A stretch of DNA of 64,000 nucleotides from Flagellimonas_A sp039592695. GTDB taxonomy: Bacteria > Bacteroidota > Bacteroidia > Flavobacteriales > Flavobacteriaceae. The position numbers were made by a program, and so were the translations under genes. The notes beneath the pieces are model-generated. The model was not told the DNA's origin and made no database searches. It worked only from the letters and a program-made list of their open reading frames with translations. Location: assembly GCF_039592695.1 (NCBI RefSeq), contig NZ_JBBUTK010000001.1, positions 992,001 through 1,056,000 of the forward strand, written 5' to 3'. Positions 42,737 to 50,965 of the stretch are shown piece by piece (positions within the stretch are counted from its first letter, which is position 1; each line of letters starts with the position of its first letter).

Positions 42737-42775
42737 AAACATTTTATTCGTAATTCTAATTTCGTATTTTGTGCT
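42737..42775. repeat. Degenerate repeat tract after hisG
   Basis: TTATTCGTAATTCTAATTTC and TATTTTGTGCTTCAC share the vocabulary of the fold-back arms and run up to the hisG stop. As at 22213-22333, the dispersed element and this tract sit side by side. Confidence 0.5.
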
Positions 42776-43630
42776 TCACAGCACCATTTTTTCTATCGGG
42801 CAAACCAATATGCCCTCTGCGCCAGCGGCTTTGAGTTCGTCGATGACTTCCCAAAATTTGTCCTTATTGATGACCGTATGTACCGAGCTCCAGCCTTCTT
42901 CCGCCAAGGGTAGCACGGTTGGACTCCGCATTCCCGGTAAAATCTGGATTATTTCATCCAATTTGTCATTGGGTGCGTTCATCAAGACATAGCGGTTCTG
43001 ACGTGCCTGCAACACGGATTGGATTCGAAACCGAAGTTTCTCAAGTAGTGCTTTCCGCTCATCATTGATTTTTGGCGAGACCGCCAGTACCGCTTCACTT
43101 TTCAGCAATACCTCGACCTCTTTCAAATTGTTCTTGAACAAGGTGCTGCCACTGGAAACAATATCACAAATAGCATCGGCCAACCCAATGTTTGGGGCGA
43201 TTTCCACAGAGCCTGTAATCACGTGCAAATCGGCTTTGACCCTTTTTTCATCCAAGAATCTTTGTACGGTGTTCGGATAGGATGTTGCAATACGTTTTCC
43301 TTCAAAATCTGTAAAGCTCTCATAGTTTTCTGATTTTGGAACGGCCATGGAGACCTTACATTTAGAAAAGCCCAGTTTTTCGGCCACATCAATTCCTCCA
43401 CCCTTTTCGAACAGAATGTTCTCTCCGACAATGGCAATATCGACCACACCATCGTTTAAATATTGTGGAATATCACCGTTTCTGAGGTAAAAGACTTCCA
43501 TGGGAAAGTTTCTCGCATTGGCTTTCAACTGGTCTTTGCCATTGTCAATGGAAATACCGCATTCTTTCAATATTTTGAGGGAATCTTCTAATAATCTTCC
43601 GCTTTTCTGGATGGCGATTCTTAGTTTCAT
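42776..43630 (-). CDS. hisG: ATP phosphoribosyltransferase, long form
   Basis: 284 residues. This is the long HisG with a C-terminal ACT-like regulatory domain (from about 210: LMNAPNDKLDEIIQILPGM). The catalytic part has LRIAIQKSGRLLEDSL, VVDIAIVGENILFE and VITGSVEIAPNIGLADAICDIVSSGSTL, the PRPP loop. First committed step, feedback-inhibited by histidine in this form. It is first in the operon, behind an attenuator leader. Confidence 0.97.
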   Translation of the reverse strand: MKLRIAIQKSGRLLEDSLKILKECGISIDNGKDQLKANARNFPMEVFYLRNGDIPQYLNDGVVDIAIVGENILFEKGGGIDVAEKLGFSKCKVSMAVPKSENYESFTDFEGKRIATSYPNTVQRFLDEKRVKADLHVITGSVEIAPNIGLADAICDIVSSGSTLFKNNLKEVEVLLKSEAVLAVSPKINDERKALLEKLRFRIQSVLQARQNRYVLMNAPNDKLDEIIQILPGMRSPTVLPLAEEGWSSVHTVINKDKFWEVIDELKAAGAEGILVCPIEKMVL

Positions 43631-43648
43631 GAATTAATATACTTTTTT

Positions 43649-43670
43649 CATTCCCGCGAAGGCGGGAATG
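43649..43670. repeat. Short perfect hairpin repeat
   Basis: CATTCCCGC GAAG GCGGGAATG, nine-base stem with a four-base loop, between the attenuator and hisG. It is a common bacterial REP-type unit and could also affect transcript stability. Confidence 0.7.
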
Positions 43671-43685
43671 ACCGTTATTGAAATG

Positions 43686-43714
43686 CAAAAACCCGTTTGA
43701 TTGCTCAAACGGGT
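43686..43714 (-). terminator. Histidine operon attenuator terminator
   Basis: On the minus strand ACCCGTTTGA GCAA TCAAACGGGT followed by TTTT: a ten-base stem and a U-run, 28 bases after the leader peptide stop and 56 bases before hisG. An alternative pairing that uses the 5' arm (AACG/CGTT with TCA/TGA) is possible and would act as antiterminator. Confidence 0.85.
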
Positions 43715-43742
43715 CCGTTATTTTGATGCACACAAAACACAG

Positions 43743-43796
43743 CTACCTCGCCTGAGCGAAAATAGTCATGTGGTGATGTGTGTGATTGTTTCTCAT
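43743..43796 (-). CDS. Histidine operon leader peptide
   Basis: 17 residues, MRNNHTHHHMTIFAQAR, with four His in five consecutive codons (His-Thr-His-His-His). It is followed by sequences that can pair with each other (CACACACA with TGTGTG) and then the terminator. This is the arrangement of classical his attenuation: ribosome stalling at His codons would favour antitermination. The start codon lies only about 8 bases beyond the promoter's TAnnTTTG element, so the 5' leader is very short. Confidence 0.85.
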   Translation of the reverse strand: MRNNHTHHHMTIFAQAR

Positions 43797-43804
43797 TTCG
43801 GTTT

Positions 43805-43832
43805 CAAAAATAGAATATAATTTTTTTACAAA
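43805..43832 (-). promoter_or_regulatory. Promoter of the histidine operon
   Basis: On the minus strand TTTG, 16 bases, TATTTTTG, an exact match to the Bacteroidota TAnnTTTG element with an upstream TTTG. Confidence 0.7.
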
Positions 43833-43842
43833 AAAATGAAAA

Positions 43843-44658
43843 TTAGTTATTCCCTAAAATTATTGGCAATCCATCATCACCCGATCCCACCACCACTACT
43901 TTGGCGTTGGGTGATTGCGATAGCATGAGCGTGGCCTCAATACCTTTGTCTTGCAGAATCTTGTCGGTCAATGAAGCGCTTAAAATTCGGTTGGCGTCTG
44001 CCTTGCCCTGTGCCTCGATACGCTGCCGCTGGGCTTCTTTATCCGCTTTTTCCAAGCGAAATTCATATTCCAATGACTCTTGTTCTTGACGTAATTTCCG
44101 CTCTATGGCTTCCTTAATGGTGGGTGGCAGGGTAACGTCGCGCACCAAGACCTCATCCAACGTTATGAACTGTTGGCCCACAATTTTTTGGGTCTCTTCA
44201 TAAATTTCCCGTTGAATGGCGTCGCGTTTGCTTGAATATAGCTGTTCGGGAGTATAACGCCCCACCACACTTCTCGCTGCTGAACGAATCGTTGGCAGAA
44301 TGATCCGATCCAAATAATTTTCACCAATCTGTTGGTGCAGCTTTCCGAGCTCTTCGTAGTTTGGTTTGTACCACGCTGAGGCATCCAACTGAATATCCAA
44401 CCCATTGGATGAGAGCACCTTCATCTTCTCGAATATCTCTTGTCGGCGCACTTCATAAACGTATACCTTGTTCCACGGTGCCACCAAATGAAAGCCCTCG
44501 CCAAGGGGTGGCTCATCGGTGACAACACCGCCCCCAAAACGTTTCCATAACACTCCGGCTTCACCCGCGCTGATGTTCACTGCGGATTTTGAAATTAAAA
44601 TAATGAGCAAAATAATTGCAAATACCGCTGGCAATGCAATTTTTGGTAATCTATCCAT
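43843..44658 (-). CDS. SPFH/prohibitin-family membrane protein
   Basis: 271 residues. One N-terminal membrane span (IALPAVFAIILLIILI) is followed by the band-7 domain (VNISAGEAGVLWKRFGGGV ... LDASAWYKPNYEELGKLHQQIGENYLD ... RSAARSVVGRYTPEQLYSS) and a long coiled coil rich in Glu/Lys/Gln (ERKLRQEQESLEYEFRLEKADKEA). These proteins form large membrane rings that modulate proteases. It starts 10 bases after the VWA gene stop. No FtsH is adjacent. Confidence 0.88.
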   Translation of the reverse strand: MDRLPKIALPAVFAIILLIILISKSAVNISAGEAGVLWKRFGGGVVTDEPPLGEGFHLVAPWNKVYVYEVRRQEIFEKMKVLSSNGLDIQLDASAWYKPNYEELGKLHQQIGENYLDRIILPTIRSAARSVVGRYTPEQLYSSKRDAIQREIYEETQKIVGQQFITLDEVLVRDVTLPPTIKEAIERKLRQEQESLEYEFRLEKADKEAQRQRIEAQGKADANRILSASLTDKILQDKGIEATLMLSQSPNAKVVVVGSGDDGLPIILGNN

Positions 44659-44668
44659 TTTATATAGT

Positions 44669-46705
44669 TTATAGTAATCCGTTATATTTTCTGATGAGCC
44701 ATTCGGTAGCCAAGGCCAAGGCCATTAAGCCCAATAAGACCTTGAAATCTATTAAAGATACGACTTTTTGTCTGTTCTTTTGGATGGGAACGTAGCGGTC
44801 ACCTGTTTGAAGATCTTGAAGCAAAGTGTCTATTTCATTTGGATGGTACACACTGCCGCCATTGTTTTCAGCAAGGCGAAATAGTCGTTCATGATCGGAC
44901 GAATACAACTGTTTTTCAGCATCAAATTCAAGTATTTTGAAGGTTCCGGATTTTGAAATGTTTTCTTTTGTTTCGGTCACAGTGAAACTATACGAACCAT
45001 CGGGAAGGTTCTCAAGCACAGCTTCATGGTAACCGCTTTTGTACAGCATCGGTATTTCGTTCAATGCCCCTGTTTCTTCATTCTTGACCCGTAACACCAG
45101 GTTTGCGCTGTCATCCAACACATAGGTTTTATCGAAAAAGGAAGCCCTGATTCTTGCTCTGCCAACACCTTCATAGACCTTTTCATAGTCCAACTGTAAT
45201 CGTTCACGTTTGCCGGATTGGGAAAGATACACCAAAAGTTTGCCCATAAAATTGTCAAACTGCTCAAAATTGCCTTGGTCCCTGAAGCTTTGTGCCCGCC
45301 ATTGCCAAATGTTTTCGCCAAAAAGTACGACGTTTTTAGTTTGCTGTCCATTCCAGATAGCCATGAGTGGACTCTCCATCACTGCCCCTTTGATTTTCAT
45401 GTTCATCAAAACATCGGCTTCGCTCACAAAGGTCAACGGGCCTGCATCACTTAAAAGAGGGGGAAATCCGTTCGAATCAAATCCAGAGATGTCAAAATGT
45501 GGAAAAACTTGGTTTGTGACCCCAAAAACCTCTTGTTCAGGATATCCTGTTTCTAAAGAAAAGCGATTTTCATTCTTTCTGTTCACAAAATTCAAATCTG
45601 TTTTTGTGCCGGTAATCGTGATTGTTGAGATAGCTCTTGCCTGAATTTCTTGGTATGCCTTATCAAAACTGGAAGTCGGCTGGTACAGGATTGCAACATC
45701 AATATCATCAAAAAAATTGGTGTCCAATCTTGGATTGACTATTGCTACGGAACGTTGTTCATTAGCTTCGATTGATTTTTTTAGCGCTCCGATGTCAGGG
45801 TGCAAGAAATCAGAAATGAGCGCTATCCTGCTTTTTTCATCAATGACTTCAATTGCTGTTTCTTTACTGTTGTTGGCAGTGTTTCTTTCATTCTGCAATT
45901 GACCTACCGTTACCTCTACTGATTTGACGCCAACACTTTGGGCCGTGACCAAAGCTGACACTGTCTTACCGTTCTGATTTTTGGAAAAAGTCAGGTTTTC
46001 ACGATGTACTTGGGTACCATTCAACAGCACACGAACTGAAGTTGAAATAGACTGATTGCCTTGATAGTTGATGGTTGCCTCTATAGGAAATCGATTTCCC
46101 AAAAACGCATATTTGTTCAAAGTCACCCTACGTACAGCCAAGTCTTGATATTTGGTGGTATCACCCAGCACTACCGTATTCAACTGCATCGATATTGGGG
46201 TTTTGAAAAATTGGTAGTCATTTCCCACGGTTTGGTTGCCGTCTGAAAATAAGACCGCTACAGCGTCACTATTTCCATTTAATTCGACAGCCTTTTGCAG
46301 TGCCCGATTGATGTTTGTGCCCTTGCCCGATAAGGTCAGGGAGTCTAACGGACGAAAATCTGTGTCAAAACCATACTGAAAAACATCAAAGCGACCATTG
46401 ATGGTTGAATTGTTTGCGAGTTCTCTAGCATGTTGCTGTACTTTTTCAGCTTTATCGGCTTCCCCCATTGAAGAAGAATTATCGACAAGTACCAGCAGTT
46501 TCAGCTTTTCAACGTAAAAATTATTCTTTACAAACTTTGGGTTTATCAATAAGAGCAGTCCACTAAAAATGGCAACAAAGCGCAAAAAGGAAAGTGCGAT
46601 TCTAAAACGACCGCTTCTTTTGTTTCCGTAGAAGTATTGAAAAAGAACAACGGCTATTGAAACAATAGCCGCCAAAATAATCAGTAAAACCGTTTTTGTA
46701 TCCAT
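44669..46705 (-). CDS. VWA-domain membrane protein (BatA-like)
   Basis: 678 residues. Two N-terminal membrane spans (VLLIILAAIVSIAVVLFQYF and FLRFVAIFSGLLLLI) precede a VWA-like domain with MIDAS DNSSSM and AVLFSDGNQTVG, beta-sandwich modules, and a C-terminal span (VLLGLMALALATEWLI). This layout is common in Bacteroidota proteins annotated as VWA or glutamine-amidotransferase-like membrane proteins related to Bat operons. Role unknown. A palindromic repeat occupies the spacer before its start. Confidence 0.82.
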   Translation of the reverse strand: MDTKTVLLIILAAIVSIAVVLFQYFYGNKRSGRFRIALSFLRFVAIFSGLLLLINPKFVKNNFYVEKLKLLVLVDNSSSMGEADKAEKVQQHARELANNSTINGRFDVFQYGFDTDFRPLDSLTLSGKGTNINRALQKAVELNGNSDAVAVLFSDGNQTVGNDYQFFKTPISMQLNTVVLGDTTKYQDLAVRRVTLNKYAFLGNRFPIEATINYQGNQSISTSVRVLLNGTQVHRENLTFSKNQNGKTVSALVTAQSVGVKSVEVTVGQLQNERNTANNSKETAIEVIDEKSRIALISDFLHPDIGALKKSIEANEQRSVAIVNPRLDTNFFDDIDVAILYQPTSSFDKAYQEIQARAISTITITGTKTDLNFVNRKNENRFSLETGYPEQEVFGVTNQVFPHFDISGFDSNGFPPLLSDAGPLTFVSEADVLMNMKIKGAVMESPLMAIWNGQQTKNVVLFGENIWQWRAQSFRDQGNFEQFDNFMGKLLVYLSQSGKRERLQLDYEKVYEGVGRARIRASFFDKTYVLDDSANLVLRVKNEETGALNEIPMLYKSGYHEAVLENLPDGSYSFTVTETKENISKSGTFKILEFDAEKQLYSSDHERLFRLAENNGGSVYHPNEIDTLLQDLQTGDRYVPIQKNRQKVVSLIDFKVLLGLMALALATEWLIRKYNGLL

Positions 46706-46713
46706 TCAGGAAT

Positions 46714-46815
46714 TAACTCAATAATTGAGATTTTAAATGTTCCGACGCTTGCGTCGAAATTTGTAATTGTCATTCCTAACTGTTCATCATGGGCTTGCCT
46801 AAAGTTGTTTTCTAC
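46714..46815. repeat. Palindromic intergenic repeat, copy A
   Basis: CTCAATAATTGAG palindrome, then CGACGCTTGCGTCG hairpin, then TGGGCTTGCCTAAAG. Aligns with copies at 53467 and 62861. Confidence 0.75.
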
Positions 46816-46817
46816 AA

Positions 46818-47564
46818 TTAGGTCAGCATACCTCCGTCGACATTCAATACCTGTCCTGTTACATAAGCGGACAAATCACTCGCCAAAAATAAACAGGCGT
46901 TAGCAATATCTTCAGGAGTGCCACCGCGCTTCAACGGAATCGCATCACGCCATTCTTGAACCATTTTTTCATCAAGTTTCTCTGTCATCTCTGTTTCTAT
47001 GAATCCGGGAGCGATGGCATTGCATCGAATATTACGCGAACCAAGTTCTAGTGCGACAGATTTGGTAAAACCGATCATACCCGCTTTTGAAGCTGCATAA
47101 TTGGTCTGGCCTGCATTGCCCTTGACCCCGACCACGCTGCTCATATTGATGATGGAGCCTTTTCGTTGCTTCAACAGGGTACGCTGAACAGCCTTCGTCA
47201 TATTGAAGACCGATTTCAGGTTGACTTCAATGACAGCATCAAAGTCTTCTTCTTTCATACGCATCAAAAGATTGTCTTTAGTGATACCGGCATTGTTGAT
47301 GAGCACATCGATTCCATCAAAATCTTCAAGAATTTTATTGACCAATTCTTGTGATTCTTCAAAACTGGCCGCATTGCTTTTATATGCCTTGGCTTTTACC
47401 CCGAGAGCGGTTAGTTCTTTCTCCAATTCCATAGCCGGGGCTTCACTCGAACTGTAGGTGAATGCCACATTGGCACCATGTTCGGCAAGAGTCTTGGCAA
47501 TACCACGACCGATGCCGCGGCTGGCTCCGGTAACGATTACATTGCTTCCTTCAAGTAATTTCAT
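46818..47564 (-). CDS. fabG: 3-oxoacyl-[acyl-carrier-protein] reductase
   Basis: 248 residues, classical short-chain dehydrogenase. NADPH loop VTGASRGIGRGIA, NNAG, catalytic Ser in NMSSVVGVKG and Tyr/Lys in TNYAASKAG, plus the FabG C-terminal GQVLNVDGGM. Performs the first reduction of fatty acid elongation. It is separated from sucD upstream by a clear terminator. Confidence 0.95.
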   Translation of the reverse strand: MKLLEGSNVIVTGASRGIGRGIAKTLAEHGANVAFTYSSSEAPAMELEKELTALGVKAKAYKSNAASFEESQELVNKILEDFDGIDVLINNAGITKDNLLMRMKEEDFDAVIEVNLKSVFNMTKAVQRTLLKQRKGSIINMSSVVGVKGNAGQTNYAASKAGMIGFTKSVALELGSRNIRCNAIAPGFIETEMTEKLDEKMVQEWRDAIPLKRGGTPEDIANACLFLASDLSAYVTGQVLNVDGGMLT

Positions 47565-47611
47565 TTTGGTCGTTGTTTTTCCAAATATACAGGATGAAAA
47601 GGGTTGGGCAT

Positions 47612-47639
47612 AAAAAAATCCTGCAGCAATACAGGATTT
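47612..47639 (-). terminator. Terminator after sucD
   Basis: On the minus strand AAATCCTG, eight-base loop, CAGGATTT followed by T residues, 22 bases after the sucD stop. Confidence 0.85.
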
Positions 47640-47660
47640 AGTATAGTTTTAACTGTGGTG

Positions 47661-48533
47661 TCAGCCCACTACTTCTTTCACCTTTTTGCCAATCTCAGCA
47701 GGTGAGTCCACCACATGAATGCCACAATCACGCATGATTTTTTTCTTGGCCTGGGCCGTATCATCACTACCACCCACTATAGCACCTGCATGGCCCATGG
47801 TTCGGCCTGCAGGAGCGGTCACGCCAGCAATAAAACCAACGACTGGTTTTTTGCTTCCACTTTCTTTGTACCAACGGGCAGCGTCTGCTTCAAGCTGGCC
47901 ACCGATTTCACCAATCATGACCACACATTCGGTTTCAGGGTCATTGATGAGCATTTCAACAGCATTTTTTGTGGTTGTTCCGATGATGGGGTCTCCACCG
48001 ATTCCGATGGCTGTGGTGATGCCCAAACCTTGACGTACCACTTGGTCGGCCGCCTCATAGGTCAATGTACCTGATTTAGAGACAATTCCGATGTTTCCTT
48101 TTTCAAAGACGAATCCTGGCATGATGCCTACTTTGGCCTCACCCGGTGTGATGACCCCGGGGCAATTTGGGCCTATAAGCACACAGTCTTTTTCTTTGAT
48201 ATAGTCATTTGCTTTTACCATATCGGCCACTGGTATACCTTCTGTAATCGTGATAATCACTTTGATACCAGCGTTGGCCGCTTCCATAATGGCGTCTGCT
48301 GCAAAAGCTGGCGGAACAAAAATTATTGAAGTATCTGCCCCTGCCTTCTCAACGGCTTCTTCAACGGTATTGAACACTGGCTTGCCCAGATGTTCTTGCC
48401 CTCCTTTACCGGGAGTAACACCACCCACGATATTGGTACCGTATTCAATCATTTGCTCGGCATGAAAAGTTCCTTCGCTACCCGTAAAGCCCTGAACAAT
48501 AATTTTTGAATCTTTATTGACTAAAACGCTCAT
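47661..48533 (-). CDS. sucD: Succinate-CoA ligase, alpha subunit
   Basis: 290 residues. CoA-binding Rossmann part with VQGFTGSEGTFHAEQMIEYG and GVTPGKGGQEHLGKPVF; active-site His in GRTMGHAGAIVGG, which is phosphorylated during catalysis. TCA cycle step giving succinate and NTP. No sucB is adjacent, as is common in this group. Confidence 0.96.
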   Translation of the reverse strand: MSVLVNKDSKIIVQGFTGSEGTFHAEQMIEYGTNIVGGVTPGKGGQEHLGKPVFNTVEEAVEKAGADTSIIFVPPAFAADAIMEAANAGIKVIITITEGIPVADMVKANDYIKEKDCVLIGPNCPGVITPGEAKVGIMPGFVFEKGNIGIVSKSGTLTYEAADQVVRQGLGITTAIGIGGDPIIGTTTKNAVEMLINDPETECVVMIGEIGGQLEADAARWYKESGSKKPVVGFIAGVTAPAGRTMGHAGAIVGGSDDTAQAKKKIMRDCGIHVVDSPAEIGKKVKEVVG

Positions 48534-48590
48534 TTTTCAAATTAGTTTGTGCAAAAATATACGTTGGCCTTCAATGTGCCATGGCAATTC

Positions 48591-49526
48591 TCATTTCTTT
48601 TTCAATTGCTCAATAATTGAAGGAATCTGCCGAATACTGGCCAATTGCTTCAACCTTTCACGTGACTCTTCTGCTGGGCTACCAAAATAGGTTTTACCGC
48701 CCCCCAATGATTTTGAAACCCCAGCCTGGGCCAGAATCACCGCCTTTTTACCAATGGTTATGCCGCTGATAATACCTACTTGCCCCCACATAGTGACTTC
48801 ATCTTCAACGACCACACAACCCGCGATGCCCACTTGAGAGGCAATCAAGCATTTTCGGCCAATTACTGTGTCATGGCCCACTTGAATCTGGTTGTCCAAT
48901 TTTGAACCCTCCTTGATGGTGGTGCTTCCGGTTACTCCCCTGTCGATGGTACAACCCGCACCGATATCTACATTGTCTTCTATGACGACATTTCCGCCTG
49001 AAACCAACTTATCAAATCCTTCAGGGCGATTTTTGTAATAGAAGGCATCGGCACCCAAGACAGTTCCTGCGTGAATGGTTACATTACTTCCGATGGTACA
49101 GTCATCATAAATGGTGACGTTGGGATGAATCAAACAGTTTTCGCCAATAGTTACATTATTGCCAACAAAAACGTTCGGTTGAATCACCGTGCCTTCTCCT
49201 ATCTTGGCAGAACTTGCAATATTGGATACGGCTTTTTGAAACGGATTGAAATGTAATGTGAGGGTATTGAAATCACGAAAAGGATCTTCTGAAATCAAAA
49301 GTGCTTTTCCTTCGGGGCAATCCACTTCTTTGTTGATAAGTACAATCGTCGCGGCAGATTGCAATGCTTTGTCATAATACTTCGGATGGTCAACAAAAAC
49401 AATATCCCCTTCTTCCACTATGTGGATTTCATTCATTCCCAATACTGGAAAATCATCTGGGCCTACATACTCGCAATCGATAATGTCTGCGATTTGTCGT
49501 AGAGTATGTGCTTTTAGAAATTTCAA
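48591..49526 (-). CDS. Second LpxD-like UDP-3-O-acylglucosamine N-acyltransferase
   Basis: 311 residues. The N-terminal UDP-GlcNAc-binding-like domain (LRQIADIIDCEYVGPDDFPVLGM) and hexapeptide beta-helix (IGENCLIHPNVTIYDDCTIGSNVTIHAG) match LpxD. DNQIQVGHDTVIGRKCLIASQVGIAG corresponds to the LpxD catalytic region (His in VGHD). It is clearly related to the LpxD at 52364 but shorter and divergent. A paralogue after efp recurs in flavobacteria; it may use another acyl chain or a different substrate. Confidence 0.85.
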   Translation of the reverse strand: MKFLKAHTLRQIADIIDCEYVGPDDFPVLGMNEIHIVEEGDIVFVDHPKYYDKALQSAATIVLINKEVDCPEGKALLISEDPFRDFNTLTLHFNPFQKAVSNIASSAKIGEGTVIQPNVFVGNNVTIGENCLIHPNVTIYDDCTIGSNVTIHAGTVLGADAFYYKNRPEGFDKLVSGGNVVIEDNVDIGAGCTIDRGVTGSTTIKEGSKLDNQIQVGHDTVIGRKCLIASQVGIAGCVVVEDEVTMWGQVGIISGITIGKKAVILAQAGVSKSLGGGKTYFGSPAEESRERLKQLASIRQIPSIIEQLKKK

Positions 49527-49610
49527 TCTTTTGAAGTTTAAAGGTTTATGAGTTTAGGTGTTATTTGTCACTTCAACTTAAACTCTTAAACATTTACACA
49601 TATAACTTTT

Positions 49611-50177
49611 TTATTCTTTCGCCCTTTCCATATACGAGCCGTTTGAAGTATCGATTTTGATTTTGTCACCTTCATTGATGAACAAGGGTACGTTCACTCT
49701 TGCACCTGTCTCTAAAGTGGCAGGTTTGGTGGCGTTTGTTGCCGTGTTGCCCTTTACTCCGGGTTCGGCATGCGTTACTTCTAAAACCACACTGGCGGGC
49801 ATGTCAACAGAGAGCGGCATGCTGTCCTCAGCATTGAAAATAATGGTCACCACCTCACCTTCCTTCAGTAAGTCTGGAGTATCCAACGCATCTTCCTGCA
49901 ATGCGATTTGGTTGTAATCATCGGTATTCATGAAGTGATAGGTCTGCCCATCAGCATATAAAAATTGGTACGAACGGGTTTCCACTCGTACATCCTCAAT
50001 TTTATGGCCTGCCGAAAATGTATTGTCAATCACTTTTCCTGTAGTCACGCTTTTCAGCTTTGTACGCACGAAAGCAGGGCCTTTACCCGGTTTTACGTGA
50101 AGAAATTCAACAATTTTATAGATGTCGTTATTGTAGCGGATGCACAATCCTTTACGTATGTCAGAGGTATTTGCCAT
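49611..50177 (-). CDS. efp: Translation elongation factor P
   Basis: 188 residues, three beta domains. N-terminal domain I with IVEFLHVKPGKGPAFVRTKLKSV, in which the Lys of PGKGPAF is at the position modified in many species, and RVETRSYQFLYADGQTYHFM. Relieves ribosome stalling at polyproline. It starts 2 bases after the lpxA stop, so it is expressed with the lipid A genes. Confidence 0.96.
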   Translation of the reverse strand: MANTSDIRKGLCIRYNNDIYKIVEFLHVKPGKGPAFVRTKLKSVTTGKVIDNTFSAGHKIEDVRVETRSYQFLYADGQTYHFMNTDDYNQIALQEDALDTPDLLKEGEVVTIIFNAEDSMPLSVDMPASVVLEVTHAEPGVKGNTATNATKPATLETGARVNVPLFINEGDKIKIDTSNGSYMERAKE

Positions 50178-50179
50178 AA

Positions 50180-50965
50180 TTAATTTGTACTAAAATAGCC
50201 TTTCATGATGCCACGTTGCGAATCTCTTATAAACTGAAGGATTTCATCCCGTTCGGGAGTAGCCTCTACTTCAGCCTCGATAATTTCTGTGGCTTGCGAA
50301 TTGTTATAATGCTTTTGATACAGTATTCTATAGATATTCTGAATCTCACGGATTTTATCGGCCTCAAAACCCCTCCTTCTCAATCCGACTGAGTTGATAC
50401 CCACGTATGACAGCGGTTCGCGAGCAGCCTTTACATAGGGGGGAACGTCTTTGCGCACCAAAGAACCACCGGTCACGAAAGCATGGTTGCCAATGGAAAC
50501 AAACTGGTGCACGGCCACCATACCCGCCAATACCACATCATTGCCAATGGTGACATGGCCTGCTAGGGTAGAGTTATTGGAAAAAATGCAATTGTCGCCA
50601 ATGAAACAGTCATGTGCCACATGGCAATAGGCCATGATCAAACAATTTTTGCCGATGACCGTTTTCATTCTGTCCTCGGTACCCTTGTTGATGGTGGCGC
50701 ACTCGCGTATGGTCGTATTGTTACCAATATGCACCGTGGTCTCTTCGCCTTTATATTTTAGGTCTTGCGGAATTGCAGAAATAATCGCCCCAGGAAATAT
50801 GTTGCAGTTTTTTCCGATTCTGGCTCCTTCCATGATGGTCACGTTTGAGCCTATCCAAGTTCCCTCGCCAATAACTACATTATTGTGAATGGTGGTAAAG
50901 GGCTCGATGACCACATTCTTGGCAATCTTGGCCCCGGGATGTACGTATGCTAAGGGTTGGTTCAT
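50180..50965 (-). CDS. lpxA: UDP-N-acetylglucosamine acyltransferase
   Basis: 261 residues. Left-handed beta-helix of hexapeptides followed by a helical C-terminus (GFEADKIREIQNIYRILYQ). The catalytic His is in MAYCHVAHDCFIGDNC. First step of lipid A synthesis, transfer of a 3-hydroxyacyl chain from ACP. It overlaps the lpxC-fabZ stop by 4 bases. Confidence 0.96.
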   Translation of the reverse strand: MNQPLAYVHPGAKIAKNVVIEPFTTIHNNVVIGEGTWIGSNVTIMEGARIGKNCNIFPGAIISAIPQDLKYKGEETTVHIGNNTTIRECATINKGTEDRMKTVIGKNCLIMAYCHVAHDCFIGDNCIFSNNSTLAGHVTIGNDVVLAGMVAVHQFVSIGNHAFVTGGSLVRKDVPPYVKAAREPLSYVGINSVGLRRRGFEADKIREIQNIYRILYQKHYNNSQATEIIEAEVEATPERDEILQFIRDSQRGIMKGYFSTN

